64,000 bases of DNA from Morella rubra (GCA_003952965.2 CM025851.1:7667647-7731646); one strand, 5' to 3'. Numbered from the stretch's first letter, positions 22,187 to 35,242 are shown. Program-made: numbers and translations. The notes: generated from the sequence alone by a model not told the origin.

Positions 22187-24553
22187 TCAAGACAAAGATT
22201 TCCTCCTCCACTTGGTAGGAGTCCGACCTCTCACCAGCTTGGTTTTCACGTCCACAGGCGTCTCCGGTCCATTCCCTGAATCTTCTGGAAACTCTGCAAT
22301 TTTCTCAACATCACACACACTCTTGAGTGAAGGCTTTCCGAACATCTTCCACTTGAAAACCCCCTTCTTCTTCTCCACAAGCCTCTCTATTTGCGCTTGC
22401 ATGGAGTTACATTGGCTTTGAAGCCTAAGAACATCTTCCTTCAACCTCCTTATCTCCATTTGTTGAGCTGACATTTCACGCTTCGAGTGGCACCGAACCT
22501 GAGGGTCAAGCCCGGGGTTTGGGCTCCGGGTGCTACTGAAGGAGCCACTCCAATCAATATGGCGGCTGAGCTTACCTTGCTCGGAGAAGAGCACCTGGAT
22601 AACTGCCCGGACTGGCAAGCGTTCGTTTTGGGCAGCGTGGAGAGATGCTTCTGGTGAGAGTTTCCGGCTGTCGATTAGTCTGCAGAGACTCTTTCTTTGT
22701 TCCTTTGATGCGCCTGGATGTGCCTGCCAGGAGACAGGTTAGGGGTCCACCATGTATAGGAATGCATCATGAAGCCATGAACTCAAGTGCACGCAAAAGA
22801 AAAACAACAATGGGAACTTACTGTAAAATCATATACTCCAAGCCTTTTTTGTAAACTGATTCGTCGATTTGAAGAACAGTTAGGTTCCATTTTCTTTTTC
22901 TGGTCCCTGTTTCCTTCTCTTATGTTCTTCCCGGACCATATATGATCATATATATATAAGGTCATTCGGGTAATATAGACAGGGTTTCACACGCGTGGGT
23001 TGCATTTAGAAGGGAATCAATTCCCTTCAAGCCAGAGGCAGATTGTATCCTAAGCTGGGAATAGAGATGAAGTGAGCATGTCTCAAACAATTGGTTGTTA
23101 GCTTAGGAGGAGGTACGGCCCCAAGCCAGTCAACCCCTGACGCCACTTTTCTCATGCTCCACAGCTCCAATGTGAGAGGACAACACAAAACCAAATGTCT
23201 AAAAATATGTCTCAGAAAATTTTTGTAATCAAGATAAAGGGTATTTATGTCAATTTAATTTCTGCCCTGCAAGACCCGGCTACCCACAACCCCTCAGGCT
23301 TCAGATGATGAATCTTTTGCTGGTGACAACAGAGAGGAAATATATCTTCAGGACCCAGATGAAGAATCTGTATGTTTTCTGTACGAGTCTCTCTTAATTT
23401 TCTCTTCCTCTTGTGGGTTACAAGTACTGGTCATTACCCATCACAGAAGCGTGGGCAGTAGACACTCCAAAATCACCTAACTCAATCTCTATGGCACCAA
23501 GTCATTTAGGCTAATTGACAATGGAAATATTTAATAAGCACGAAATGCAACCTACTTTGAGGTAAGTATCAATGGCTCTGTATAACCCATCGTCTGCGGC
23601 ACGAGCATGGCCAGGGAGAGCTCCAGCAAGCTCAACAAACTCCGACAAACTAAGATTTGAATCCACGGCCGCCTCGGCTAGGTAACAATCCACAAGCTTT
23701 GCCACCTTAATCATTGCAGTCCCGGTCTTCGCAGCCTCATCCAAATTTACAAACCTCTTCACCAGCCTCATAACAAGCTCAACATCTAGCAAAGTCCCAC
23801 AAGTGTGACTGAACGATGGTATCATGAGCTCTTTCAATGAAGCATGTTCAAGTTGCCATGATATACGTCTCTCAAGCTCGGCCCGATACGTGGGCTCGAC
23901 CCCAATCATGTTGGCGGTCCGAAGGAGTCGAAGGAGGAAGTTGCACGGGATGGAATCCTTTTCAGGAGGGAGAACCCCCACTATGGTTTCCACAAAGAAC
24001 CTTTTCTTCATCCATGAAGCAGTGACACTTTCCGGAGATTCTCCGAAGTTTGTTAGGCCCTTTTCTATCACGTCGCCTCCGGATAGGTCCGGTAGCCATT
24101 TGGAGGCGTAGTGGGTGATTATTGAACCGATTAGATCATGCCGGACACCCTTGGCCTTAACGCCGGAGAGGGTTTTGACAAAGTAGTCCATGTCGAGAAT
24201 ACACGCATCGTCGAACCAGCATTCGGCCGCGAATTGGGATGGTTTTGAGGGGAAAGTGACAGATTCCGGGAAGGATAGCTTATTCATTTTGCTGCACAAG
24301 TTGGAGTGGCAAGTGAAGAAGAAGAAGGATATCCTCGACTAATGTACTAAATGTGAGAGTGGTTTTTCAAGGAAGTTCATCTTAGACACATGATTTACGA
24401 ATATACAATAGGAGTATATAACAGACCGGTAAAATCAAAGCAGGCATACCTCTTCTTTCCAGTTTCCAAGTCCCTTTCAGCCTGGTGTGCCGGGGTGGGG
24501 CTAATGCTATAATTAGTTTTGTTCTCCCAGTCAGAGAATGGAATATTTTGCAT
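22187..24553 (-). CDS. BTB-less NPH3/RPT2-family protein
   Basis: Three exons on the minus strand: 24553-24450, 24291-23556 and 22723-22187, with phases and GT-AG borders that fit, giving 458 residues. Most NPH3 proteins are phototropin-signalling adaptors with an N-terminal BTB domain for CUL3. Here the NPH3 domain starts almost at once (CWFDDACILDMDYFVKTL at about 55) and runs to the LCRLIDSRKLSPEASLHAAQ block. A coiled coil follows (AQQMEIRRLKEDVLRLQSQC), then a basic tail (RGRTPTKWRRKSLS) with likely 14-3-3 or phosphorylation serines. The first exon gives about 34 polar residues and no BTB. Length and layout match the small BTB-less branch that I recall as At1g52770/At3g15570, so this looks complete rather than truncated. 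Exon 1 is my reconstruction; a shorter start at 24287 is the alternative. Confidence 0.88.
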
Positions 24554-25772
24554 TTAATAAAACTTGTCTTTTACTTCTTCATCTCCTTCTCTCTCTCAAA
24601 AGATTTTTCTCAAGACCAAGCATAGAGCAATGGCGACCAAGCCAAAACTATCTTTGATGATCTTTTGTGGCTGCAGAGACCATCTCCATTCCCTTTCTCT
24701 TCCTAGCAAAAGGAAATCATTCCCTTTGAGCCCCAAAATCATATGGACAGAAATCCGTTGACAAGTCAGTTATAGCTCCTATGTAATCCTATTATCGCTA
24801 TGTACCAGGTAAAGGCTATCTTAGATTAATTATCCTTTTGCAGAATTGTACGAACGAAGGGAAGGAGATCAGATGCCGCACGCATATGGCCAAAAGTTCA
24901 TGCATCTTTCACGCTACAACTAACACGTGAACCTTTGATTTTGTTGGTTTTGTAGCAAACAACTGCGGCTCTGAGTGGACATGGCCCACTGGGATTTTGT
25001 TCCAGGCACCTAGCCTAAAAGGGTCCTGAACCATGGTCACCCTGATTCAGCTCCGATAACACTACTGACATAGTTATGGGCTGAGCAAATAGCGGAAGGC
25101 ACATAACGCAGGCATCTCAAGACGCAAGGAACTAATGCATATACACACAAGGTTGGCTGGTTGAGTCATTGGGAAGGAGAAGGGATAGACTACTAGCATC
25201 GAAGCTTGGATTTTACTATGAGGAAGCTACTGGCATCTAGGGATCAACATGGTTTGCTTTTTTGCTTTTGGGGCACAAAGTAGCCTTTTGTTTACCCCCA
25301 GACAACTTGGCCTGAACTATTAATGGATCAAATGGATACAAAATCGTTCAGGCCAGACGCATATGCATGCAGAATGATGAGCGCACATAAACCAAATTTT
25401 TTTCCCAAGTGTTCAAATATGAAAGATTAACAACACCAACCGGCATTGAATACCAGATCAATCGAGGACATGGAATGAAAGCAGCCTCGGAACAACCTAT
25501 CGTACATTACAGATTTGCAGCAAGAATTTTCTTAAGAAAACCGATTTAAAAAGAACTCATCAATATATTCCAAAGAAATTCTACAAAGTTGAGAAACTTG
25601 AAACTAACATATTGTAAGCTCATGATATAAGGAAAACTGAACTTCAACAATAGTCAATAGCATACTTATTTTTATAAGTAGGGTAAAATTCTACAACCAA
25701 TATTGCACCTAACACTGCTTCCAATCTGCTCCACTTATTTTCCCTGCCAAGCAACCTGACCGAAGAGGACAT
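24554..25772. other. Spacer between NPH3 and NTT genes
   Basis: No coding gene is seen, and in particular no BTB-type exon that could extend the NPH3 gene. It should hold the NPH3 promoter on its left side (a CT-rich stretch at 24575-24600) and the NTT 3' untranslated region near 25600-25772. Confidence 0.6.
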
Positions 25773-28700
25773 TTAAATATTTCGGGGGGTTGAGGTTTCA
25801 GATGAACTGCTTGCGGAGTCACCAGCCTTTGGAGTCAATGCTGAGCCACTTGAAAGAGAACCGTTCCCAGTTGCATTTTCAGCCACAACTGGGATCTTGA
25901 CAGCTGCTCTTTCCATCTCCTTTTCAAGCTCTTCCTCCTGACGCAATGCAGTAAACTGGGTGTCCAAAGACTTCGCTGCAGCTAACCATGCGAGAACGAT
26001 CACCAAAAGTATTCCTCCAAGGTAAGGAGTTGAATTTGCGAGCGACCCAAAGGTTAAGATCATAAACTGCTGAATCAGAGCACCGCCTGACTTTCCCAAT
26101 GGGTTGCAGACGACATCAATGGCTGCCTTGCCTTTAACCTATATCGAACAATAAATACACAAAGTCAACACGGTGGGGCTCTGAGATGAAAATTAGAAAT
26201 ATTGATGTGGGAATACATTGTTATAATGGCTAATCACGTTACATATGTATGTGTTGGGGAGTGTGCGTGTAAATAATGTTCTAAGACAATTTCAACTTCC
26301 ACATTAATTTGGTTCCAAGCATTACTGAAACCAATCTAGGCCAATACTAGGAACCTTGAGTAGTGATGAAAGTGTCCAAACCTTGGTTTCCTCATCTAAA
26401 GGAATATAGGCCATCTCTTTGCAAGGGTCAAATAAGCTATACTTGGCGCTTTTGCTGAAAATGTTTTGCAAGGCACCCACATATACAGCTGCAAGAAGAG
26501 GAGTAATCCCGAAGCTTGCAAGAGCAGGTGCAATTGGTCCCCCAAATAGTATGAGAGAAAAGAAACCAACTCCTGTCAGAAGCAGGACTGTGGGCGTGAT
26601 CTTGGCAGCGACTCCCCATCCATATTTGTCAAATATGAATTGACTTAGCAGCATCATCGTGAAAGTTGCTATTCCAGTGGCAGTTGAGAAGTCACCCATG
26701 AAGGAAGAGTATTCATTTGGGCTTGGAAACTGCACAGTTTAGAGAGTCAGCCCATTAACTAATAGCAAATTGAGAGATGACAATTAGGAAAATGCATCGC
26801 TAGTTTACCTGAGCTTTGAGCTTAGATTTCCATGTAACCTCAACAAGATTGATGCTAATACCATATGCAACCACCAAAGTAGCAAGATCCCTAATGTATC
26901 GTGAAGAAACCAAGAACTTCAAGCTCTCCATTGTTCCCATTTTGGGCTTCTCCTGAGACGAGGAAAAAATAACTATCAACATATGTTGCATAACTATATC
27001 AACCACTGCAGGGGAAATGTTTGATATTATGTAAATCCGTTTAGGTGACTGAGGATCAACATGTAATAGCAGCATAACAAACAATGGGATTTTTGGCGCA
27101 GAAAATTACCTTCTTCTTCTTACTACGGGTTGGAAGAGGAACATAATTATTCACCCACCAATACAGGAAACAGATTGTGAACCCCATCACCACCACAATG
27201 CTCATCATTGCTTTAAGTGAAATGGCCCAACCATCAACACCAGGACCCAAATTTTTCCTCAAATTTGAGAAATACTTCACTGTTCGACCTGAAAATATAA
27301 GAGCAACATTCGCCCCAAGACCAAACAGGGGATAAAATCTTTTGGCTTCCTCAACAGTAGTTATCTGCACAAAAGCCCACAGCAGAATAGAGATTGACTG
27401 AAGGAAGACAGAGACCACCATAACTTTGACACGTGGATATAAGCAACGCCATTGATTGAAATGAAATTGTCAAAAAGCACTGATAGAAGCTGTAATCACA
27501 GTCACAACCAGATTATTAATTACTAGAAAAATAGCATAAAGAAAAGCATATTTCACTGCATATGCTTCTCTATCTGATTCAGCCTTTTACTGGATATACT
27601 TTCAATTTTTCAGAGAGAGGGAGTGGAAATGTCAGCCACCTACTTCAATTCAAACTTACACCGAGCCTTTCCGATTCCAAACCCAGCCATGATCTTTCTA
27701 TTTCATAAATTACTAGACAGAATCCTATGGATACTCAGTATACCACTTACATATAGGTCATGCTTAAGACATTAAAAACTGGATGCAGTTATTTTTATTG
27801 TGAAAACTGCAAGGGACTTTATCCACCAAGTCCCCTTAACGCACTTCAGAATGTTCACCAAGCAGACAACTTGCATCAAAATAAACAACAGTTGTCTGTC
27901 AGCAACCACCTCGACCGCCAAACTTGTGTATGTCCGTCAGCTAATTTAAATCTTTTATCTAAAACCCATTTGTAACAATATCTGGATATATGTACAAAGA
28001 GCTAGAAGGAAATGCTTTTCATTTCTAAGATCAACAAAATAATATTAGCAAAAGGGATGCATAGTGAGAAAATTTTGTTTTGCATTAGCTGAAAGAAAAA
28101 GCAACCCTTTCTGAGAGGATGGTTAGAAAACAAGGACTTTGCAGGTAAAATGAACGAGAACTTAAAAATAAATGGGAATTTCTGTTGATTATCATGGAGT
28201 TAGTCTTTCCTTATCTTTTTATGACTATCCATGATGAGATTTGCAGAATGTATGGACATCTTCACCCTCATCTTGTAAATAAAGAAGGTAACCACCAACT
28301 AAGCAAAAGTTACAAAGAAGAGCAGCACCATCATATACCCAACAACGCATTGAAGACATGCACGAGTATCTTCAACAAAATAAAAACCCTCAAAATAATG
28401 TGCACCAAAGAACCAATTCTTCATAACACCTTGCTGACAATAACAAGGCCATAATTACTTTATCTAGACACCCGTTGACCATGGTTCACAAGCATATTCA
28501 CATCACATACCGAGGGGTACTTCCATCTCTTCTCTACCAAAATCTTTCCTTTGTCTCTACCAGATGAAGAATCACACTTCAAGACTGATGCAGAACACAG
28601 TACATGACATGGAAGCCAACACTTTCGGCTCCAAAGTTAGTTCATGCCCATTTCAGCTAGGAAAAATATTATAGACCACCATAACATGAGGAAATGAATG

Positions 28701-31428
28701 GAAAACTATGCTCCCTTCATTTTCAAACTCGGTATGTGATGTACCAGATATGCACCTGGTCGGTCAGATAACTAAATCATTCACCTGAGGGAAACAATTG
28801 AAGACAACCAGATATGCACCTTCATTTTCAAACTCAGAGCACAATTGGGTGGATCTCTTCCTAATCTGAGCAACCAACTCATGTGGAAAGTCCAGAGCAT
28901 TCTACACTGAAGTTCCTAATATGTAATGTACCCAAGTGATTTTACTGTGCTCAGCACGTTTACATGGGATTGGAGAAGATATTGGAACCTTTCGTACCTC
29001 TTATGGTCACTTTCCATTATGAGCTCCTTTTACTAAATTTGCTTAATTAGTTTTAGTTTTTTTATTTTAATGTTTTTGGTCTCCTTGTCGCAGAAGATTG
29101 TATGTTTTCTATTCTGTTATTGACTTCGACCTCTAGATTCCTCTTTCTATTGCATAGGACAAGCATACTATGGCTGACAATCTGTATCGTCTAGCACAAT
29201 ATTCAGATCATCCATGTCAGCCTTCAGTTATTGTCTTCCACCACCATTAGCAACTAAATTATAAATGCAAATGTCAGTTAATAGTAATAACATATTAATG
29301 CTTCTATTTGGAGAATGTATGGACATATCTTCACCCATGTAAAGAAGTTGCAAATGAATTTCTTTTCTCTCTTCCAGGAGCATAATTACACTAACACACC
29401 GATGCAGTCATGCACACCACAGTACATAACATATAAGTACACTTCCAACTCTAAGTTAGTTCATCTCCATTTGAGCAACGAAAAAATATTAGAGAACACC
29501 ATACCGTGAGGAAATGAATGGAAAATTCTCTTATTGTTTTCTTAAAAGGATTAAAAAGCCAGTGAAATAAATCATTAGTCCAAACGTAATTATTGAGTAC
29601 GTACCACTTATTAAAATATATATATATATTATTGAGTATTGGATATGCCTTCATTTTCAAACTCAGAGCTCAATCAAGCGGATGTCTTGCTAATCTGAGC
29701 AGCTAACTCATGTGATCTAGGGCCTGCTCAAATTTCCCAAATGTAACATACCCAAGTGAAAACACTAATATCTGCAGAAGCACAAACCAGCGTCCATAGG
29801 AGTACATGGCAAAACATAAGGCTATTTAATAACATAATCAAACAGGTACAATGATATGCAACAACCATCCAGCTAAGTTTAAGTTGCACATCACTTTCGT
29901 AAAGGCAGACATGCTATTCAAGTGATTTGCATAGCAAGCATACTATAGGAGCACAGATCATTGTCAAGGAACCATCAACTGCAAATGTCAACACAAGCAT
30001 ATCATGTTTGCAAATGAATGCATGTGCAGTCATGCTACATAACACACAACTCTAAGTTAGTTCATCTCCATTTGAGCAACGAAAAAATATTAGAGAACAC
30101 CATACCGTGAGGAAATGAATGGAAAATTCTCTTATTGTTTTCTTAAAAGGATTAAAAAGCCAGTGAAATAAATCATTAGTCCAAACGTAATTATTGAGTA
30201 GGCACCGGATATGGCCTTCATTTTCAAACTCAGAGCTCAATCAAGCGGATGTCTTGCTAATCTGAGCAGCTAACTCATGTGATCTAGGGCCTTCTACACT
30301 CAAATTTCCCAAATGTAACATACCCAAGTGAAAACACTAATATCTGCAGAAGCACAAACCAGCGTCCATAGGAGTACATGGCAAAACATAAGGCTATTTA
30401 ATAACATAATCAAACAGGTACAATGATATGCAACAACCATCCAGCTAAGTTTAAGTTGCACATCACTCGAAAGGCAGACATGCTCAAGTGTTTGAGCAGC
30501 CTATAGGAAAGAATTGACTAGGAATCTGTAACACAAGCCATGTTCAATTGCATGTGAGATAAGATACACCAAATAACTAAGTTCGCGCTTCACTATTGAA
30601 GGCATAAAATCAAAAATCAAGAAGCCATATAATAAACTGTAACTCATAAGATAATTTAATTACCTGATTGGCAAACCCCCAAAAGAGAACTGAAATTACC
30701 ACACTACCCCAAAGTTCAGCCATGACATAGAACAAACAGAAACTCCAGATCCTCATAATCGCAAGGGGGCCAAGGAACCTCGGGCCAAGTATGTTGAGAA
30801 GCTTATCAGCAAACGCCTCAGGGTGGATATAGTTGCTAAGAGGGTACATGAAAAACCCAAATGCCCCAAAGAAACCGATAAAAGGCAGAATAACCGTATA
30901 GAAGAGAGCCTGCTTAGACAACACATTAGCCAGTTTATTGTACAACAGCATGAACCCGATAGCCATAGGCAAGTTCACCCAAGTTTTCAGAAATGGTATA
31001 ATCTCTGCACTACTCCCTTTGGCTGTCACAACCAAAACATCCTTTGTGTCCCTAAGTATTGTATAATTGAAAAGGATGCAAAAGAACATCAACCCAAGTG
31101 GTATAATCTTCTTCAGCGTCGTGACCTCAATACCCAGAATCTTTGGCTTCTCGATTTCTACTTCGCCAAATAGTGGCTGCCCATCAGCTGCTGCAGCAGC
31201 GTCGGCCCGGCAGATGAACAAGCTCCTCTCCTTTTGGCAAAACCCACGATTCTTTGAAACAAATCCAATGGCTTTTTCAAACCCATTGGAGGATAGAGAA
31301 AATCCACCGAAACTTTTAGTTTTTGGGATGAAAAACCTATGCTTTAAGCCCTGTGATGGGGATAAAACTCTGGCTTTGGGGTTTGGGGGAAGAGAGAGCA
31401 GCCCTTTGGCCTTCAGAAGAGCCTCCAT
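25773..31428 (-). CDS. NTT: Plastid ATP/ADP translocator, NTT/TLC family
   Basis: Five exons on the minus strand: 31428-30664, 27364-27110, 26952-26809, 26729-26382 and 26138-25773. All are phase 0 with GT-AG borders, joining to 625 residues, the usual NTT length. NTT proteins sit in the plastid inner envelope and exchange cytosolic ATP for stromal ADP plus phosphate, supplying heterotrophic and night-time plastids. Residues 1-75 are a serine-rich transit peptide. The TLC signature NYTILRDTKDVLVV falls at 121-134. About eleven or twelve membrane segments follow, with LDPLGK-like CNPLGKSGGALIQQF in the last exon and an acidic, serine-rich C-terminal tail. The first intron (3.3 kb) is unusually long and carries repeats. 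The recalled Arabidopsis relatives are NTT1 (At1g80300) and NTT2 (At1g15500); I cannot assign one. Confidence 0.95.
28608..28940 (+). repeat. NTT intron 1 repeat, diverged copy
   Basis: Shares with the two copies below the ordered words AAGTTAGTTCAT, GAGGAAATGAATGGAAAA, CTTCATTTTCAAACTC, CTAATCTGAGCA, AACTCATGTG and GTACCCAAGTGA, with many differences between them. It is the oldest of three copies in the same intron. Confidence 0.65.
28958..29260 (+). repeat. Dispersed repeat, copy A (inside NTT intron 1)
   Basis: Direct, same-orientation match to 34584-34924. Shared words in order are TTTAC.TGGGATT.GAGAAGATATTGG, CCTTTCGT, GTACCTCT.ATGGTC, CTCC..GTCGCAGAAGATT, TAGATTCCTCT and CATTAGC.AC.AAAT. 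It encodes nothing I recognise. Confidence 0.65.
29447..29924 (+). repeat. NTT intron 1 repeat, recent copy A
   Basis: Nearly identical to 30048-30490, about 601 bases upstream of it. The copies differ mainly by indels. This copy has an extra segment of about 35 bases (GTACCACTTATT followed by a TA run) and lacks 5 to 8 bases present in the other near GGGCC. Confidence 0.9.
30048..30490 (+). repeat. NTT intron 1 repeat, recent copy B
   Basis: Partner of 29447-29924. It begins AACTCTAAGTTAGTTC and ends near GACATGCTCAAGTG, lying about 170 bases inside the intron from the exon 1 donor at 30663. Confidence 0.9.
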
Positions 31429-32794
31429 GTCTCTCTTAAGTCCCTTCAGAAAAAACTTAAAACTTCGTTTTTCAAGAGGAGAACATGAAGAGAGACACAG
31501 AAAAGAGGGTAAGGGAAAGAGAGATAAGGTGGTGGAAGAAGATTATTTTTTCTCAGAGTCTTGGGGTGGTATTGGCTGTAATCACGAATATCATGTTATA
31601 TACCAGCGAAGAAACCAAAATCTATGAGACTACAAACCCCAAGGTTTGAAGAAGAATTAAACAAAAAAAGAAACTTGACAAAAGTCCAAAAATAATAAAA
31701 TTTTAAAACGTTTGACAATGATTTTCTTTTAATGTCATTAGTAAGTGCCAGTTCAGTTGGTTTAATTTCTAAGCTGTATATGAGATCCAGAAATTCATTG
31801 AAACTTCTATTCCTTGAATAAAGCAAAAGATTATGCAAGTGACTGGGAAACAGTCGACCAAACGGAAAAAGTATCCCAAAAAGGATCTTCACAAGTGTGC
31901 AAAAGTATCGCGAGGGGAAGGTCCAAAACGACACCCAGTTGTAAAATGACCAAAACACCGTTCAGATATTTCGGACTTTCTTATGATGGTGTAGGTTTCG
32001 GCTTTCGCTTTATTAGGCGAGTGACTCGTGGCCGCGGGAGTGATGGCCATGAAAGACTGAAAGCTACATTTGAGATGCGAAATTGAGCAACGTGAACCCC
32101 TTCAATTCTGCAAAGAACCCCGGGGGGGGGGGCGATCCCTTTTTTGAGCTGCCTGAGAGGATGCATTTCCTAGCTAGAATGCTGGCTGCTCAAATATTCC
32201 ACAGTTCAAAAGATGTTTCATGTTTTGGCGCAAATTAACAAGTACCGAAAGAAAGTGGGAAATCGGAATGGCCTTCAAAAATTTGTTTGGTTAATCAAAG
32301 CACATTATACAAGTACCCTTAGATTAAGGGTAAATAGATCCTAAGACAAAGAGTGCACCCCAAATAGGATCAAATTAGTAGAACTTACAAAGTCGGGACA
32401 AAAGAAGAAGAAAAAACATGACTTATTGGATTTGGACATGAGAGCTGCCAAGCCCTGTTGACGAATCAATAAGCATGTGCTGAAGATGGCGGTGGCCTAA
32501 ATTGCTATTCTTATTTTTGCCACGAGGAACATGTTTAAGGTTGTAAGTACATCGTAAAGAATGGTCTTCTCCTCCGTCTTATGCGTAACATGTTGCTCCG
32601 CGAGGTTTCTTTTCGTTCTTAACGGACCCGTCATTTGCCCCACCAATAAATATTTGGGGAAAAAAAAAAAAAAGGACCCAGGACTCGACTCAGGGACTCC
32701 GGCTGTATTTATTGCTTGTTGGATCTATAACTTGGACTAACGCAGGAATTCATTAGTGCTACCTTATTTCTCAGCCACTTAATTCACCAACCAA

Positions 32795-32821
32795 CGCCTA
32801 TAAACATCGGGTTTATAGGCG
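32795..32821. other. Perfect short inverted repeat (11-bp stem)
   Basis: CGCCTATAAAC and GTTTATAGGCG face each other across the five-base loop ATCGG. The stem has no mismatches. It lies in non-coding DNA and no adjacent T-tract or gene end explains it. Confidence 0.8.
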
Positions 32822-34583
32822 CAAGTTTGCTCAAACCAGCAAATTTATGAGATCTGTCTACCGAATTTGATACGGAGACGAAATCAGTCTTTTTTTTTGG
32901 TTTTTTTCCTTAACTGAGACGAGATCAGTCATGGATGAATAGACTGCCCTATGAATGCGAATGGAATCAGCTGGTGGCAGTGTAGGAGTTGTCCACGTTT
33001 TGCACCAATTAGTCAAAGTTGGAATTGGCTTACTCCACTGTTTAAAGCATTTCGTGGAGGCGAAAAATACTGTGACCAACAAAGTTTGCGCCACGCACGG
33101 CTCTGTGCTCCTTCGAACCTTGTTCTCTAGTTCTTGGTTTGTTTCTTCTTAAAAAAAACATTTTTGCTTCGATCATCAGCTCATGAACCTCGAAGTTTCG
33201 AGGCTGGCTTCTCTACTGTGTGTACCGAGTGAATACGAGTTAGCTAAACACCGTCATTTCATCCTTGAACTTCATTTAATAGAATCTTTAATTTTTTTAC
33301 TCATCAGATTAGTCCAAATTTAGAAATGTTTAGACAATGTGCATGGTCACATATTTAATTTTTCACAAGATCTTTCAAGAATCTACTTATATGGGAGTTA
33401 TTGGGTCAACGTTAGCTCTTCTAGATTTATAATTGCGCCTTATATTCGATGACGGATCTCAATTAAGTTAGGTTCGTTCCAACAAAGTGCAGAATTATAA
33501 TAAATTTGTCTTATTATATTTTAAAAGGAAAATAATTGTTTTTTTTTTTTTTTTAACAATGCACTTCAAATCAGATTAGTGATCTCAATTGAGCCAGATT
33601 CACCTGAACTCAATTCACATATTGGGTGTAAGAGATTTTTCTTGTTTCCTTAAAAAGAAAACAATCTTTTTAAATATTTTTATGTTTATTTTATTTACAA
33701 TAAGGATGTATTAAAAAAAATTGTTATTAATAACACAAAACATCCAATCATTTTGCACCCGTACGGATTTTCAGAAGTATGCTGCGAGCCAGATTTGTAG
33801 GGACAAAAATTGGAGTATTAACAAAATAAAAAGAAAACTACCATGATATCAGGTTTTGAAGACGTGAAATCTATGTGCTACAAAACACTAACCTGTGGAC
33901 GACTTTTACCATTTTTAATCCGCGTTGAATTAAAGAATAAGAAGAAAAAAAATAACCTAAAATTTTGTTCTTTACGTGGTAGGTTGAGCAAAAGGAGAAA
34001 ACCAATGAAAATGGACAAATTATTACCAAGTACGACAATGAAAAAAATCACTATCTAGCCAGGTATTGAGAGGAAATGGCCTTTTGAGGCATGAACGAGT
34101 TCATTCACCTTCTAGCCCGTGTGATTGGCTCCCATTTTTGGAGTCGTCCCAGGGAATAATTATTTTTGAACTGGGAACCTAGGCTGTACGCATCCTTAGC
34201 CAATTTCTCTTTTATTGATGCGGGAGTAATGGGTATGCTGATCAACGACTTGCCGGATTTACTGTAAATGGCATTTACTTGGGCCATTTGAACTTAACGT
34301 GGTGAAAATAAAATAAATATATGTTTTAGTCGATCATATTTTCTATATTGGAGATGAATTTAACTTGTTAATCACCCACTTGAATTTTTAAATAATCTCT
34401 ATAAAACTGTATAGCATTATTTATTTATTAAAACCAAGTTGTCAAATAGTGTGATTAGGTGAGAAATATGCCACGAATTAGTCGATATCAGTTTTTCTCT
34501 TTTTATTCGAACAAAATTCCATGATCAAAAGGACCACATTGGTTAGGTTGCATGAACGCAAGTCGAATCAATGTAGAAGTTGT

Positions 34584-34924
34584 GTTTACGTGGGATTCGA
34601 GAAGATATTGGGCCTTTCGTTATCGTACCTCTCATGGTCCCTGTCCATCAGTCCATGGTGGGCTCTTTTTCCTAATTTTTGCTCGATTAATTTTTTCATA
34701 TAATTTGTGTTTTAAGATTTTTTTATCTCCACGTCGCAGAAGATTCTGCATTTCATTTCTTGTCGTCGACTGGGACCCGTAGATTCCTCTATATATTGCA
34801 TATACTTCGAAAGCATATATATGATTGCAGGAATCTTAGAAGATGGCACAAGCATAACATTGTTGGCAATAGTATTTGCCTGCCTTCAAATTATTATCTT
34901 TCCGCATCATTAGCGACCAAATAA
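34584..34924 (+). repeat. Dispersed repeat, copy B
   Basis: Counterpart of 28958-29260 in the same orientation, about 5.6 kb away and outside the NTT gene. It is about 40 bases longer. No terminal inverted repeat or target duplication is obvious. Confidence 0.65.
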
Positions 34925-35037
34925 GAAACCGAAAAAAAAAATGTAATCTAAGGGAAAATACAAATAAAATACAATAACATAAAAAAGAAAATCAAATATC
35001 TCAAACCAAGAGAGAGAAAAAATAGCGAATCTTCGGC

Positions 35038-35242
35038 CATGTTTGGATTGTTTTCAAAACTATTTTAAAAACTTCTCACAATCACTTTTTCATCAATTCT
35101 AATATCTTTTTATCAATCCCAATAACTTTTTACAAATTCTAACAACTTTTAACATACTTTTTATCAATTCCAATAAAATCTACATTACTTCCAAAAAAAC
35201 ACAAACACAAAAAAACTGTTTTGAAATCCAAACCAAACATTG
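35038..35242. mobile_element. Short MITE with CATGTTTGG-type termini
   Basis: About 205 bp with inverted ends CATGTTTGGATTGTTTTCAA and, read inward from the right, CAATGTTTGGTTTGGATTTC. The middle is built of diverged ATCAATTCCAATAACTTTTT-like tandem words. The form is common for plant hAT- or Harbinger-derived MITEs. The target duplication is not clear. Confidence 0.6.

Noticed and set aside
24300..25772. Search for a BTB exon that would make the NPH3 gene conventional
   Set aside because: No frame with BTB-like sequence is visible on the minus strand, and the reconstructed three-exon gene already has the length of the BTB-less family branch.
32122..32132. Run of 11 G residues
   Set aside because: A homopolymer preceded by C residues; too short and isolated for a four-tract quadruplex, and a likely place for sequencing length error.
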